From assembly GCA_910587015.1 (NCBI GenBank), contig CAJUME010000006.1, positions 1 to 50,747 on the forward strand: a stretch of DNA of 50,747 nt, read 5' to 3'. The notes below the pieces were generated by a model. The model was not told the origin of the DNA, did no database searches, and saw only the letters and a program-made list of their open reading frames with translations. Made by a program: the position numbers and the translations under genes. The stretch comes from an uncultured Christensenella sp. (GTDB taxonomy: Bacteria; Bacillota; Clostridia; Christensenellales; Borkfalkiaceae). Positions 1 through 8,358 of this stretch are shown one piece after another (within the stretch, counting starts at the first letter, position 1; every line of letters begins with the position of its first letter).

Positions 1-127
1 CATGCAGCTTGAGATAGGGGCCGCCATAGAAGGAAACACGGGCCGACAGGATCCGCCGTTCCCTCTGCCAGGTATCCACAGAAGGGCAGAGGTCTGCGGG
101 AACGGCCCCCACCCGGATCCCATGCAC
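1..127. other. Sequence at the window edge that does not match malQ; probable join artefact
   Basis: Recognisable MalQ sequence begins only at about base 130 (Asp-Val-Glu-Lys-Leu-Arg, followed by GFPGM). The preceding ~127 bases are noticeably more G+C rich and do not read as the expected MalQ segment (the usual acidic 'EDLG' region). They contain a GC-rich inverted repeat: GCCGTTCCC at 55-63 with GGGAACGGC at 98-106, and TCTGCC at 64-69 with GGCAGA at 85-90. A GGATCC sits on either side (49-54 and 115-120). The frame stays open by chance or by a fused insertion. A chimeric contig end is the simplest reading; a small inserted element is the alternative. Confidence 0.5.
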
Positions 128-598
128 ATAGACGTGGAAAAGCTGCGGCTTGCCGCGGGCTTCCCCGGAATGAAAATCGTGCTGTTTGCCTTTGACGGCG
201 ACCCCGATAACGGCTATCTTCCGCACAATATGCCCGCCGACAGCGTTGCATACACGGGCACGCACGATAATTCTACCGCTTTGGGTATGCTTGAAGAAAT
301 GACGGAAGCGCAGTTCAGACAGTATAAAAGGCGTTTGCGAGCCGAAATGAAGCAAATCGGGCTTGTTTTGCCGTTCGTTACGAGAAGGGAGGTGGCGCGC
401 GCGCTGGTTGCGCTTACAATCGCCTCGCCCGCGAGCCTTGCGGTCATTCCCGTGCAGGATTTGCTCGGGTTGGACGATGCGGCAAGAATGAACATTCCCT
501 CGACGGTGGAGGGCAACTGGAAGTACAGACTTACGCAACAGCCTTCGCGCTATCATGCGGGCGTTCTGCGCAAAATGATAACCGCCTTCAACAGATAA
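2..598 (+). CDS. malQ: 4-alpha-glucanotransferase (amylomaltase), C-terminal part
   Basis: GH77 disproportionating enzyme that transfers alpha-1,4-glucan segments between maltodextrins in the cytoplasm. Only the C-terminal third is present. From about codon 43 the protein shows the family's GFPGM, the FAFDGDPDN segment, YTGTHDN (the conserved His-Asp of the active site) and near the end PVQDLLGLDD followed by a PSTVEGNWKYR-type motif. It stops at 596-598 and is followed by a strong bidirectional terminator shared with spoIIE. The first ~42 codons do not resemble MalQ (see the edge feature), so the left boundary is not trustworthy. The identity of the remainder is clear. Confidence 0.85.
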   Translation: MQLEIGAAIEGNTGRQDPPFPLPGIHRRAEVCGNGPHPDPMHIDVEKLRLAAGFPGMKIVLFAFDGDPDNGYLPHNMPADSVAYTGTHDNSTALGMLEEMTEAQFRQYKRRLRAEMKQIGLVLPFVTRREVARALVALTIASPASLAVIPVQDLLGLDDAARMNIPSTVEGNWKYRLTQQPSRYHAGVLRKMITAFNR

Positions 599-613
599 TT
601 TTATAAATAAACA

Positions 614-655
614 GCGCCCCGCGGGCTTACTAAGCCCGCGGGGCGCTTATATTTT
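614..655. terminator. Bidirectional intrinsic terminator between malQ and spoIIE
   Basis: A perfect 15-bp stem (614-628 with 632-646, left arm GCGCCCCGCGGGCTT) has a 3-base loop. On the plus strand it is followed by TTATATTTT; on the minus strand it runs into a T/A-rich stretch. It lies between the convergent 3' ends of malQ and spoIIE. Confidence 0.9.
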
Positions 656-661
656 AACACA

Positions 662-2932
662 TTAAGTATTGTCGAAAATTCTTGTGCAAAGCACTGTCAT
701 ATCGTCGCAAACCTCATGCCCCGCCTTTTCAAGCGCGCCCGCAAGAATTTTATCCGCCAGATTTTGCGGGTTCAAGGGCTTTAATTCCTGCAAAAATTCA
801 TATAAATCGGTGGCGGAGGGGAAGGCGGAGGTAATTCCGTCGCTCATAAAAACCACAATGTCGCCCGCCTTTAATAGCTCGGAGCAGACGGTGGGGTGAA
901 GATTGTCGAGTATTCCCAAGGGTAAAGATGCGCTTTCAAGCACCTTAATTTCTCCCTCGCGCACTATAATTCCCGCGGGCGAGCCTATTTTGACAAAGTC
1001 CGCGCGCCCCGTTTCAAGGTTGACCGCCGCAATATCTATGCATGTAAAACGCTCGTCGCGGTTAAACGAAAGCAGCTTGTTTATGGTGTTTAAAACGTTG
1101 TCCTGCGGCATTTCCGCCCGATAAAATGCTTCTATAAGCGAAATCGCCGCCTCTGACACCTTTCTCGCATATTCGCCGCTGCCCATTCCGTCGGACAGCG
1201 CCATTAAAAACGAGCGGTCGTTAATGCGTATAACCGAGTGAGTGTCGCCCGAAACCTTTTCACCGTTTTTTATTGCGTATGCAACGCCGAACGCCGCGTC
1301 AAGCCTCGGCGGCGCGCCGAAGATATAACAGCGCTTTTCGGAATCGTATTCGATTTTGTCCTTTAAAACGTACCTGCGTTTAAGCGTTTTGGAAATTATT
1401 TCCGATACCGCCTTGCGGTTGATTTTTCCAAGCATCACCGCGCTTATTTCGCAACCGTTTTCGCCGCTTATATAAATTTCGGGGCAGGAAATACCGTGCG
1501 CGGACAACGCCTTCTGCACGCTTTCCGCCGCGCCCGTAAATTCGCTTTTGGGGCGGGAAAGGTCTACCGCACAGCTCTTCATAACCTCTGCAACCCCGCG
1601 CGACTGCTCGGCAAGCAGTCTGCGGCCGGAGCGCGCGTTTTCCGTTTCCGTCATATACCGTCTGTATTCGGTCAGCAGTGCGTTCAGCTCGGCCAAAATT
1701 TCCGCGGGTCGGTTACAGCTTGCCGTCATTTCGGAGGGCAGGTCTATAAGATTGACCTTGCCCTTAACGCAACCCGCGTCTACAAGCTTTTTAAAGCCTA
1801 AATATACAGCGGTGAGCTTGCAACGGTCTGCCCTTTCGCAGCCCTTACAGCATTTTTCGCGCAGCTCGGCAAGCATTTTCTCTCTTGCGGCAGTATCGTT
1901 GACGTTTTCGTCCAGCGCCGAGAACGCGCATTCGATTTCCCGAAACACCTCCGAAATTCTGTATAGCTTTTCACCCGTCTGCTTTTTTGTTCGGTATACC
2001 GCCGTTTCTGTCAGCACGTCCTTTACAAGCAGTCTGTTTTTCAGATTTTCGTACCGCTCGGCTTTGGGTAAGGACGGTATAAGGCACGCGCAAAACAGCA
2101 AAATCGCATACAGCACTATAAGCGGTACGGCGCAGCTGTAGCAGTCGCATAAGTAGGAATACCCTGCAAACAGCACGGCGCAAACCGTCCCCGCGCCAAA
2201 TCTTCCCGCTCCGCTGAACAACAGCGCGGCTATGGTAATTATTATAAATGCGGAAATATAATCTGCCTCGAGCGCGGCAACCGCGGGCGGCAAGGCAAGC
2301 ACGGGCGCGCAGACAAGGGCGGCGGGGGAGCGCGTAAGCCGCACGGCGAACACCGTTATAAATGCGGCAAAGCAAAGATAAAACGCCTTGCCGGCAAGCG
2401 AATATAAGCCTACTCCGCAAACCGCAAAGGTGGCGGCAAGGCAAATAAGCTCGTCCTCTTTAAGGCGGCAGCGCTGCATACGGAACAAGCACGCATACAC
2501 GCTTTTAAAGCAAAAAAAGGTGAATATGACGGTTACGGCGGCGGAAATTCCGCGCAGGGCATACTCGTTTTTTATTATAAAATCGCCAACGCCTTGCCAC
2601 GGCGCAAAAATTATGTACGGCGCAAGCGCAATAAGCAGATATACAACCGCTTCAAGCTTAATTTTTCTGCCCGTGCGGCGGTAAAGAAAAACTATAACCG
2701 CAAGAAAAACGCCTTGAAACAGCGCGATAAGGCTGGAAAATAAATTTAAGCTTACAATCGAGGCAAGCGCGTAAATTGCGGGCACGGCAAAAATATTTGC
2801 GCCGCAAAGCAGCATGGAAAAGCAAAGTCCCAGCGACAGCGGCACGCCTTTTACCGCGCAGTTTGCGGTCAGCGCGGCAAGCGCGTATATTGCGTACAAA
2901 AGCACGCTTTTAAGGTTAATTTTTAAGGGCAT
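662..2932 (-). CDS. spoIIE: Stage II sporulation protein E, PP2C-type phosphatase
   Basis: A 756-residue protein with a long hydrophobic N-terminal half (roughly residues 1-310, many membrane segments), a middle oligomerisation/FtsZ-interaction region with a Cys-rich patch (CCKGCERADRC), and a C-terminal PP2C phosphatase domain from about residue 560. Metal-binding aspartates are visible in ALSDGMGSG (Asp581), FMSDG (Asp698) and CDDMT (Asp743/744). In Bacillus this protein dephosphorylates SpoIIAA to activate sigma-F in the forespore and acts at the polar septum; the Bacillus form is somewhat longer. Its presence implies a sporulating lineage. It is alone on its strand, with terminators on both sides. 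The start codon has only a weak upstream AGGG. Confidence 0.95.
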   Translation of the reverse strand: MPLKINLKSVLLYAIYALAALTANCAVKGVPLSLGLCFSMLLCGANIFAVPAIYALASIVSLNLFSSLIALFQGVFLAVIVFLYRRTGRKIKLEAVVYLLIALAPYIIFAPWQGVGDFIIKNEYALRGISAAVTVIFTFFCFKSVYACLFRMQRCRLKEDELICLAATFAVCGVGLYSLAGKAFYLCFAAFITVFAVRLTRSPAALVCAPVLALPPAVAALEADYISAFIIITIAALLFSGAGRFGAGTVCAVLFAGYSYLCDCYSCAVPLIVLYAILLFCACLIPSLPKAERYENLKNRLLVKDVLTETAVYRTKKQTGEKLYRISEVFREIECAFSALDENVNDTAAREKMLAELREKCCKGCERADRCKLTAVYLGFKKLVDAGCVKGKVNLIDLPSEMTASCNRPAEILAELNALLTEYRRYMTETENARSGRRLLAEQSRGVAEVMKSCAVDLSRPKSEFTGAAESVQKALSAHGISCPEIYISGENGCEISAVMLGKINRKAVSEIISKTLKRRYVLKDKIEYDSEKRCYIFGAPPRLDAAFGVAYAIKNGEKVSGDTHSVIRINDRSFLMALSDGMGSGEYARKVSEAAISLIEAFYRAEMPQDNVLNTINKLLSFNRDERFTCIDIAAVNLETGRADFVKIGSPAGIIVREGEIKVLESASLPLGILDNLHPTVCSELLKAGDIVVFMSDGITSAFPSATDLYEFLQELKPLNPQNLADKILAGALEKAGHEVCDDMTVLCTRIFDNT

Positions 2933-3012
2933 AGCCCTATTTTATTACCGTATGCGTTACGAAATTTGTCTTATAACAAAGAAATATGTTTTATGCTGTA
3001 AGGTTACATAAA

Positions 3013-3054
3013 AAATCGCGGCGGCATTCTGCTTTACGAACGCCGCCGCGATTT
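3013..3054. terminator. Hairpin terminator downstream of mnmG
   Basis: A 13-bp perfect stem (3013-3025 with 3042-3054; arm AAATCGCGGCGGC) closes a 16-base loop just after the leftward mnmG stop. On the minus strand it exits into TTTTT and A/T-rich sequence, as expected for an intrinsic terminator of mnmG. Confidence 0.8.
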
Positions 3055-3068
3055 AAATTCAGGGATAA

Positions 3069-4931
3069 TTATTTTCTTGTAGCAAGCCAAACCATTAAAA
3101 CGGTCACGTCGGCGGGGTTCACGCCGGAAATTCTTCCCGCTTGTCCAAGCGTAATGGGACGTACGCGTTCAAGCTTTTCCCGCGCTTCCAGCCTTAAACC
3201 GGAAATTTCCGAATAGTTTATATCGGGCGGAAGCTTCTTTTCTTCAAGCTTTTTCGCGCGCTCTATCTGCGCCATGCTTTTGGATAAATAGCCCTCGTAT
3301 TTCACGGTCGCCTCTGCGGTCTTTATTATATCCCGCGGCATATCCCGCAAAATGTTAAAGTATTCGCATATATCCTCGGCCTTTGCTCCGCGCCGTATCA
3401 AATCTGCATAGGTTATTCCGCTTACGCCCCCGCATATGCCGTACTTTTGCATAAAGCCGTTTACCGCTTTGCCGTCCGCTCTGCCGTTCAAAACGCTTAA
3501 AATATGTTCGTAGCTTGTTTTTCGTCTTGCAAAGCAATTCGCCCGTTCTTCAGTAAAAAGCGGGGTGCTTTCTATCTTGGGCGTCAAGCGGAAGTCCGCC
3601 GTGTCATGCCTTAAACACAGCGAGTATTCCGCGCGCGAGGTAAGCATTCTGTACGGCTCCTCGGTGCCCTTTGTTACCAAGTCGTCTATTAAAACGCCTA
3701 TATAAGCCTCGTCGCGCCCCAAAACAAACGGCTCCTTCCCCAAAATTCTATAAGCCGCGTTTATGCCCGCAACAAGCCCCTGCGCGGCAGCTTCCTCATA
3801 GCCGGAAGTGCCGTTTATCTGCCCCGCGGTATACAGATTTTTCACTTTTTTGAATTCCAGCGTCGGCAAAACGTCCAAAGTGTCAATGCAGTCGTATTCG
3901 ATTGCGTAGGCATAGCGCATAATCTCGCAGTTTTCCAACCCGCTGACCGAGCGGTACATAGCTTTTTGAACGTCGTGCGGCATAGACGAGGACATGCCTT
4001 GTACATAAATTTCGTTTGTGTCTGCGCCCTCGGGTTCAAGAAACAGTTGGTGCCGTTCCTTGTCGGAAAACCGCACAACCTTAGTTTCGATAGAGGGGCA
4101 GTAACGCGGGCCTGTGGAGTTTATTTCGCCGTTGTACAGCGGCGAGCGGTCCAAGCTGTCGAGTATAATTTTATGCGTTTGCGCGTTTGTGTAGGCAATG
4201 TGGCACTCGTGCGAGTTTGCGGGCGCCGTGCCGTTGAGAAAGGAAAAGGCAGGGATATTTTCATCGCCGCTCTGGCATGTGCATTTATCAAAATCAACCG
4301 TTCTTCCGTCAAGGCGGGCGGGGGTGCCCGTTTTAAATCTTCTTACGTTAAAGCCGAGCTTTATAAGGCTTTCCGTCAAAGCGTTTGCGGGGGCAAAGCC
4401 GCTCGGCCCGCTTTTTTGGCGGTGTTCGCCCGTCACGGTTTCCGCGTTGAGATACACGCCCGTTGCAAGTATTGCGGCTTTACATTCTATAACCCCGCCG
4501 TAGGTGGTTTTAATTCCGCTTACCGCGCCGTTTTCTGTTAAAATTTCCGCGCATTCCCCCTGCAATATGCGCAGGTTTTGCGTGTTTTCAAGCGTGCGCT
4601 TCATTTCACGGTGGTATGCGTTTTTGTCGCACTGACAGCGCAGGGATTGAACCGCCTCGCCCTTGCCCTCGTTCAGAATACGTATTTGCAGACAGGTCTT
4701 GTCCGCGTTTTTAGCCATTTCGCCGCCAAGTGCGTCAATTTCGCGCACAAGGTGCCCCTTTGCCGTTCCGCCTATGGAGGGATTGCACGCCAAAAAGGCT
4801 ATGCTGTCCAGATTAAGGGTAAGCATAACCGTTTTCAGCCCTAACCTTGCGCAAGCAAGCGCGGCCTCGCAGCCGGCGTGTCCCGCGCCGATTACGGCAA
4901 TATCGTATTGTCCTTCAATGAATGTGTGCAT
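3069..4931 (-). CDS. mnmG: tRNA uridine-34 5-carboxymethylaminomethyl modification enzyme
   Basis: FAD-dependent partner of MnmE that installs the carboxymethylaminomethyl group on wobble uridine of certain tRNAs. The 620-residue protein (normal length) has the N-terminal dinucleotide fold GAGHAG (residues 15-20), ACNPSIGGTAKGHLVREIDA, the first family signature around GPRYCPSIETKVVRF, and the second signature AGQINGTSGYEEAAAQG. I chose the ATG at 4931. The frame stays open upstream to a TTG at 4967, but those 12 codons lie inside a hairpin between dnaA and mnmG, and the fold begins right after the ATG. The gene lies 40 bases beyond the dnaA stop, so the two may share a transcript. Confidence 0.95.
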   Translation of the reverse strand: MHTFIEGQYDIAVIGAGHAGCEAALACARLGLKTVMLTLNLDSIAFLACNPSIGGTAKGHLVREIDALGGEMAKNADKTCLQIRILNEGKGEAVQSLRCQCDKNAYHREMKRTLENTQNLRILQGECAEILTENGAVSGIKTTYGGVIECKAAILATGVYLNAETVTGEHRQKSGPSGFAPANALTESLIKLGFNVRRFKTGTPARLDGRTVDFDKCTCQSGDENIPAFSFLNGTAPANSHECHIAYTNAQTHKIILDSLDRSPLYNGEINSTGPRYCPSIETKVVRFSDKERHQLFLEPEGADTNEIYVQGMSSSMPHDVQKAMYRSVSGLENCEIMRYAYAIEYDCIDTLDVLPTLEFKKVKNLYTAGQINGTSGYEEAAAQGLVAGINAAYRILGKEPFVLGRDEAYIGVLIDDLVTKGTEEPYRMLTSRAEYSLCLRHDTADFRLTPKIESTPLFTEERANCFARRKTSYEHILSVLNGRADGKAVNGFMQKYGICGGVSGITYADLIRRGAKAEDICEYFNILRDMPRDIIKTAEATVKYEGYLSKSMAQIERAKKLEEKKLPPDINYSEISGLRLEAREKLERVRPITLGQAGRISGVNPADVTVLMVWLATRK

Positions 4932-4943
4932 TTTTATAACATT

Positions 4944-4968
4944 ATTGCCCGAAATCAAATCGGGCAAT
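4944..4968 (-). promoter_or_regulatory. Hairpin between dnaA and mnmG
   Basis: A perfect 9-bp stem (ATTGCCCGA at 4944-4952 with TCGGGCAAT at 4960-4968) begins four bases past the dnaA stop. It has no U-run on the minus strand, so it is not a classic terminator. It could be a weak terminator or a processing/stability element between the two cistrons. Confidence 0.5.
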
Positions 4969-4971
4969 TCT

Positions 4972-6321
4972 CTACTTCTTTAAAATAACGTTTTTAATGT
5001 CGTCTACGTCCTTGGCGATTTTTTCGTTGACGCGGCACAGCTCTTCAACCTTGTTGCGCGAATACAGAATAGTGGTGTGGTCGCGCCCGCCCAAAACTTC
5101 GCCTATGGTTTTAAGCGGTAAAAACAGTATGTCGCAAAGCAGATAGCAGCAAATCTGTCGGGGAATAACAACCTCTTTTTTCTTGCTTTTGCCCAGTAAA
5201 TCGTTTTTGTTTATGCGGTAGTAATTCGTCACCGCCGTTATAACGCTTTCGGGGGTAACTTCTTCCTTTCCGCCCTCGGAAACCGCCTCGTTCAAGGCGC
5301 TTCTCGCAAATGCTACCGTAATGGGCACCTCGTGCAAGCGCGAAGCGAGAATAACCTTGTTCAATCTGCCTTCAAGCGTTCTTACGTCGTCGCCCGAATC
5401 CTGCGCAAGGAAGGATAGCACGTCCTCGGGAACAATGCATTTTTTATCGAAAGCCTTGCGCTTTAAAATGGCTATTTTGGTTTCGAAGTCGGGGGGCAGA
5501 ATGTCAAACAGTAATCCGCCGGCAAAGCGCGTGCGCAATCTTTCTTCAAGCTCGGTAAGCTCCTTGGGGGGGTGGTCGCTTGTGATTATTATCTGCTTGC
5601 CCTTGGAAACAAGCTCGTTAAACGTATGGAAAAATTCTTCCTGAACGGATTTCGCCTTTTCGATAAATTGAATATCGTCAATAATCAGTACGTCCGCATT
5701 GCGGTAGTATGCGCGTAGCTTGCTGCCCTTATCGCGCGCGTCTGCGCCGCGGCGGACAAATAACGTATCAATAATTTCGTTTACGAACTGCTCGCAGGTG
5801 ACGTAAATTACCTTTAATTCATGCTTTTCCGCAACTATTTTGTTGGCAATTGCCTGAATAAGGTGGGTTTTACCCAAGCCCGAGCCGCCGTAAATAAACA
5901 GCGGATTGTAGGTACCGGCGGGGTCTTCCGCAACGGCAAGCGCGGCGGAATAGACAAACTCGTTATTTTTTCCGACTACAAAGTTGTCAAAGGTAAATTT
6001 TTTGTTTAAGTTTGCGGGCGGGGCTACAAATTCCTCGCTGGGCGCGTTATAGGCAAAGCCGTCACTGCCCTCGACCTTTAAGCGGAAGTCCGCAACGCCC
6101 ACGTCGGCCTTTATAATCGCTTCGCGCATTTTTTCGGCAAGGGTGCCCGTTATATATTTTGCAAACGTTTCGGTAGGTGTCTGCAAAACAATATATCTTC
6201 CGTCTATGTCGACGGGGATAAGCTTTTCAATGTAGGTTGCATAGGTTATAGGCGTGACAAGCTCCTGCATTTTCTGTCTTATCGGGTCGTATATAAAGTC
6301 GAAGTTTCCATTTTCTGCCAT
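4972..6321 (-). CDS. dnaA: Chromosomal replication initiator protein DnaA
   Basis: AAA+ ATPase that binds DnaA boxes and melts the origin. The 449 residues show all domains: an N-terminal interaction domain (1-90), a short linker, the AAA+ core with Walker A GGSGLGKT (145-152) and Walker B VLIIDDIQF (211-219), and the C-terminal box-binding domain with the LGGRDHTTILYS signature near residues 408-420. The ATG at 6321 has an AAAGGA ahead of it and lies downstream of a good promoter. Next to it on the opposite strand is recF; the usual dnaN neighbour is missing. Confidence 0.98.
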   Translation of the reverse strand: MAENGNFDFIYDPIRQKMQELVTPITYATYIEKLIPVDIDGRYIVLQTPTETFAKYITGTLAEKMREAIIKADVGVADFRLKVEGSDGFAYNAPSEEFVAPPANLNKKFTFDNFVVGKNNEFVYSAALAVAEDPAGTYNPLFIYGGSGLGKTHLIQAIANKIVAEKHELKVIYVTCEQFVNEIIDTLFVRRGADARDKGSKLRAYYRNADVLIIDDIQFIEKAKSVQEEFFHTFNELVSKGKQIIITSDHPPKELTELEERLRTRFAGGLLFDILPPDFETKIAILKRKAFDKKCIVPEDVLSFLAQDSGDDVRTLEGRLNKVILASRLHEVPITVAFARSALNEAVSEGGKEEVTPESVITAVTNYYRINKNDLLGKSKKKEVVIPRQICCYLLCDILFLPLKTIGEVLGGRDHTTILYSRNKVEELCRVNEKIAKDVDDIKNVILKK

Positions 6322-6364
6322 AATTGTGCGATTTTCCTTTGAATTTTTTTAAATAATCTGGTAA

Positions 6365-6393
6365 AATATACAAGCCGACAGTGCTTGTCACAA
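6365..6393 (-). promoter_or_regulatory. Probable dnaA promoter
   Basis: On the minus strand, TTGTGA (6388-6393) and TATATT (6365-6370) are separated by 17 bases, 43 bases before the dnaA start. The rest of the 127-bp dnaA/recF gap is A/T rich. On the plus strand it holds TTGTCA (6385-6390) and TATAAT (6406-6411), a recF promoter candidate weakened by a 15-base spacer. I saw no consensus TTATCCACA DnaA box in the gap. Confidence 0.55.
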
Positions 6394-6448
6394 CTGTTCA
6401 ACAATTATAATACAAAAATCAATTAAAATAAAGTGTTTTGACTGAAAA

Positions 6449-7534
6449 ATGCGCATAAAAAATTTGAATTTGAAAAATTTCAGAAATTACCGGGACGAGA
6501 GCATAGACTTCGGCGGCGGGCTGAACGTGCTGTTCGGCAGAAACGCGCAGGGCAAAACAAACTGTGCCGAGGCGGTGTTTTATCTGTGCACCGGTGTATC
6601 CTCGCGTACCAAGCGCGATAAACAGCTTATAATGCACGGCAAGGACTGTGCAGAGCTTTCCGCAACAGCGGAGGGGCGCTACGGCAATATAGAAATTTAC
6701 GCAAAAATTACAGAAACGGGCAGAGAGTTCAGGGTAAACGGCAATAAAATTACGCGAAGCGCCGACATTATGGGCAATTTGTTCTCTGTTTTCTTCTCCC
6801 CGCAGGAGCTTCGGCTTATTCAGGACGGCCCCGATGAGCGCAGAAGGTTCCTCAACGTATCCATTTCACAGCTCTCAAAGCCGTATTTTACGGCTCTTCA
6901 ACGCTACAATAAAATTTTGGAACAGCGCAACAATCTTTTAAAAAACCGCGATTTACAGCTTGTTTACGAAACCTTGCCTGTGTGGGACGCCCAGCTTAGC
7001 AAATACGCGGCAACAGTCGCTTGCAAGCGTGCGGAATATATCGGCATGCTTGCGCCGCTTGCGCGGGAAGCGCATTTGTTTTTGACGGACGGCTCGGAGG
7101 TGCTGACCGTTTCGCCCGAAAAAAAGTACAAGGGCAGCGAGGCAGAGCTTGAAAAACGGCTTTTCGACGAGCTTTCCGACAGCTATGAACGCGATATCCG
7201 TTTAGGCTTTACCGCAAGCGGCCCGCACCGCGATGATATGGATATAGAAATCGATGGAACGGACGCCAAAACGTACGCCTCGCAAGGGCAGACAAGGACG
7301 GCGGCGTTGTCGGTAAAGCTTGCCGAGGTGGAAATTTTCAAACAGCTATCGGGCGAGTATCCAGTGCTCATTCTCGACGACGTTATGAGCGAGCTTGACC
7401 TTCCGCGAAGAAAAAAGCTTGTGGAACGCACCGCAGATTTGCAGACGATTTTAACCTGCACTCATGCAGAGCGCGTGCTGTACGGCAAAGCCGCGCAAAA
7501 AATCAGAATAGAGGGAGGGGCTGTCAAAAGGTGA
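6449..7534 (+). CDS. recF: DNA replication and repair protein RecF
   Basis: SMC-like ATPase that helps load RecA at gapped DNA. The 361 residues begin with the typical MRIKNLNLKNFRNY and carry Walker A GRNAQGKT (30-37). The C-terminal ABC signature region (ASQGQTRTAALS) and Walker B LILDDVMSELD are intact. No clear Shine-Dalgarno lies ahead of the ATG. The stop overlaps the next gene's GTG by four bases (GTGA), so it is probably the first gene of an operon running to the VanW gene. It is transcribed away from dnaA. Confidence 0.96.
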   Translation: MRIKNLNLKNFRNYRDESIDFGGGLNVLFGRNAQGKTNCAEAVFYLCTGVSSRTKRDKQLIMHGKDCAELSATAEGRYGNIEIYAKITETGREFRVNGNKITRSADIMGNLFSVFFSPQELRLIQDGPDERRRFLNVSISQLSKPYFTALQRYNKILEQRNNLLKNRDLQLVYETLPVWDAQLSKYAATVACKRAEYIGMLAPLAREAHLFLTDGSEVLTVSPEKKYKGSEAELEKRLFDELSDSYERDIRLGFTASGPHRDDMDIEIDGTDAKTYASQGQTRTAALSVKLAEVEIFKQLSGEYPVLILDDVMSELDLPRRKKLVERTADLQTILTCTHAERVLYGKAAQKIRIEGGAVKR

Positions 7535-8358
7535 GGGCGGATTTGCATATCCATACGCATTATTCGGACGGCAGACTTACCCCGCGCGAGGTTGCGGCGT
7601 TTGCCGCGCGGGCGGGGGTAGAGCTTGTTTCCGTAACCGACCACGACACCGTCTGCGGAGCTGCCGAGGCGGAAAAATGCTGTAAGGAAAGGGGCGTTGC
7701 ATTCGTAAACGGAATAGAGGTTTCCGCCTATGTCGGCGATGTTAAAATTCATACGCTCGGCTACGGTATGGATTTGCAAAACACAATGTTAAAAGACTTT
7801 TTAAGCCTCCTTGCCGCAGGCTCGGTCAAGCGTGCGGAGGAAATAATTTTCAGGCTTAACCGCGCAGGCATTGCACTGACTTTTGAAGATGCCGCCGCAG
7901 AAAGGTATTCTGCCGCAACGCCCTTGCACGCAATGCATATTGCAACGGCTGGCGCAAAAAAGGGCTGCGCAAGCTCGCCGTTTGCGTTCTACCTCAAATT
8001 TTTGGCTTACGGCGCTGTCGGGTATTCGGGAATTTGCAGACCCTCTCCCGAGGAAACGGCGGAAATTATTACCTCCGCGGGCGGTCTTTGCGTGCTGGCG
8101 CATCCCGCAAGGATAGCCTTGGACGAAAAGGAAAAAATTGCACTTATAAAACGTATGCGCGCGTGCGGACTTTGCGGCATAGAAGCAGTGTATTCGGGAC
8201 ATACTGCTAAGGAAACGGCATACTATAAGGAGATTGCAAAAGAGCACGGACTGCTTGTTACGGGCGGTTCGGATACGCATTACGCCGATGGAAGCAGACA
8301 AATCGGAAGGCCGTATTTTTCGGCGGAGGGCGCGCTTTTGCATAAGTTCGGATTTTGA
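7531..8358 (+). CDS. PHP-domain metal-dependent phosphoesterase
   Basis: The 275-residue protein has the PHP (polymerase and histidinol phosphatase) motifs: DLHIHTHYSDG at 4-14, TDHDT at 36-40, a VLAHPAR histidine near residue 190, and SDTHYADG near 250. This resembles the TrpH/YciV-type family, some members of which are 5'-3' exonucleases acting on short RNAs or nucleotide 3',5'-bisphosphates. The exact substrate here cannot be read from sequence. It starts with GTG overlapping the recF stop, and its own stop overlaps the next gene's TTG, which points to translational coupling of all three. Confidence 0.85.
   Translation: MRADLHIHTHYSDGRLTPREVAAFAARAGVELVSVTDHDTVCGAAEAEKCCKERGVAFVNGIEVSAYVGDVKIHTLGYGMDLQNTMLKDFLSLLAAGSVKRAEEIIFRLNRAGIALTFEDAAAERYSAATPLHAMHIATAGAKKGCASSPFAFYLKFLAYGAVGYSGICRPSPEETAEIITSAGGLCVLAHPARIALDEKEKIALIKRMRACGLCGIEAVYSGHTAKETAYYKEIAKEHGLLVTGGSDTHYADGSRQIGRPYFSAEGALLHKFGF

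Noticed and set aside
6322..6448. Replication origin between dnaA and recF
   Set aside because: The gap is A/T rich but I found no consensus DnaA boxes, so I do not call oriC here.
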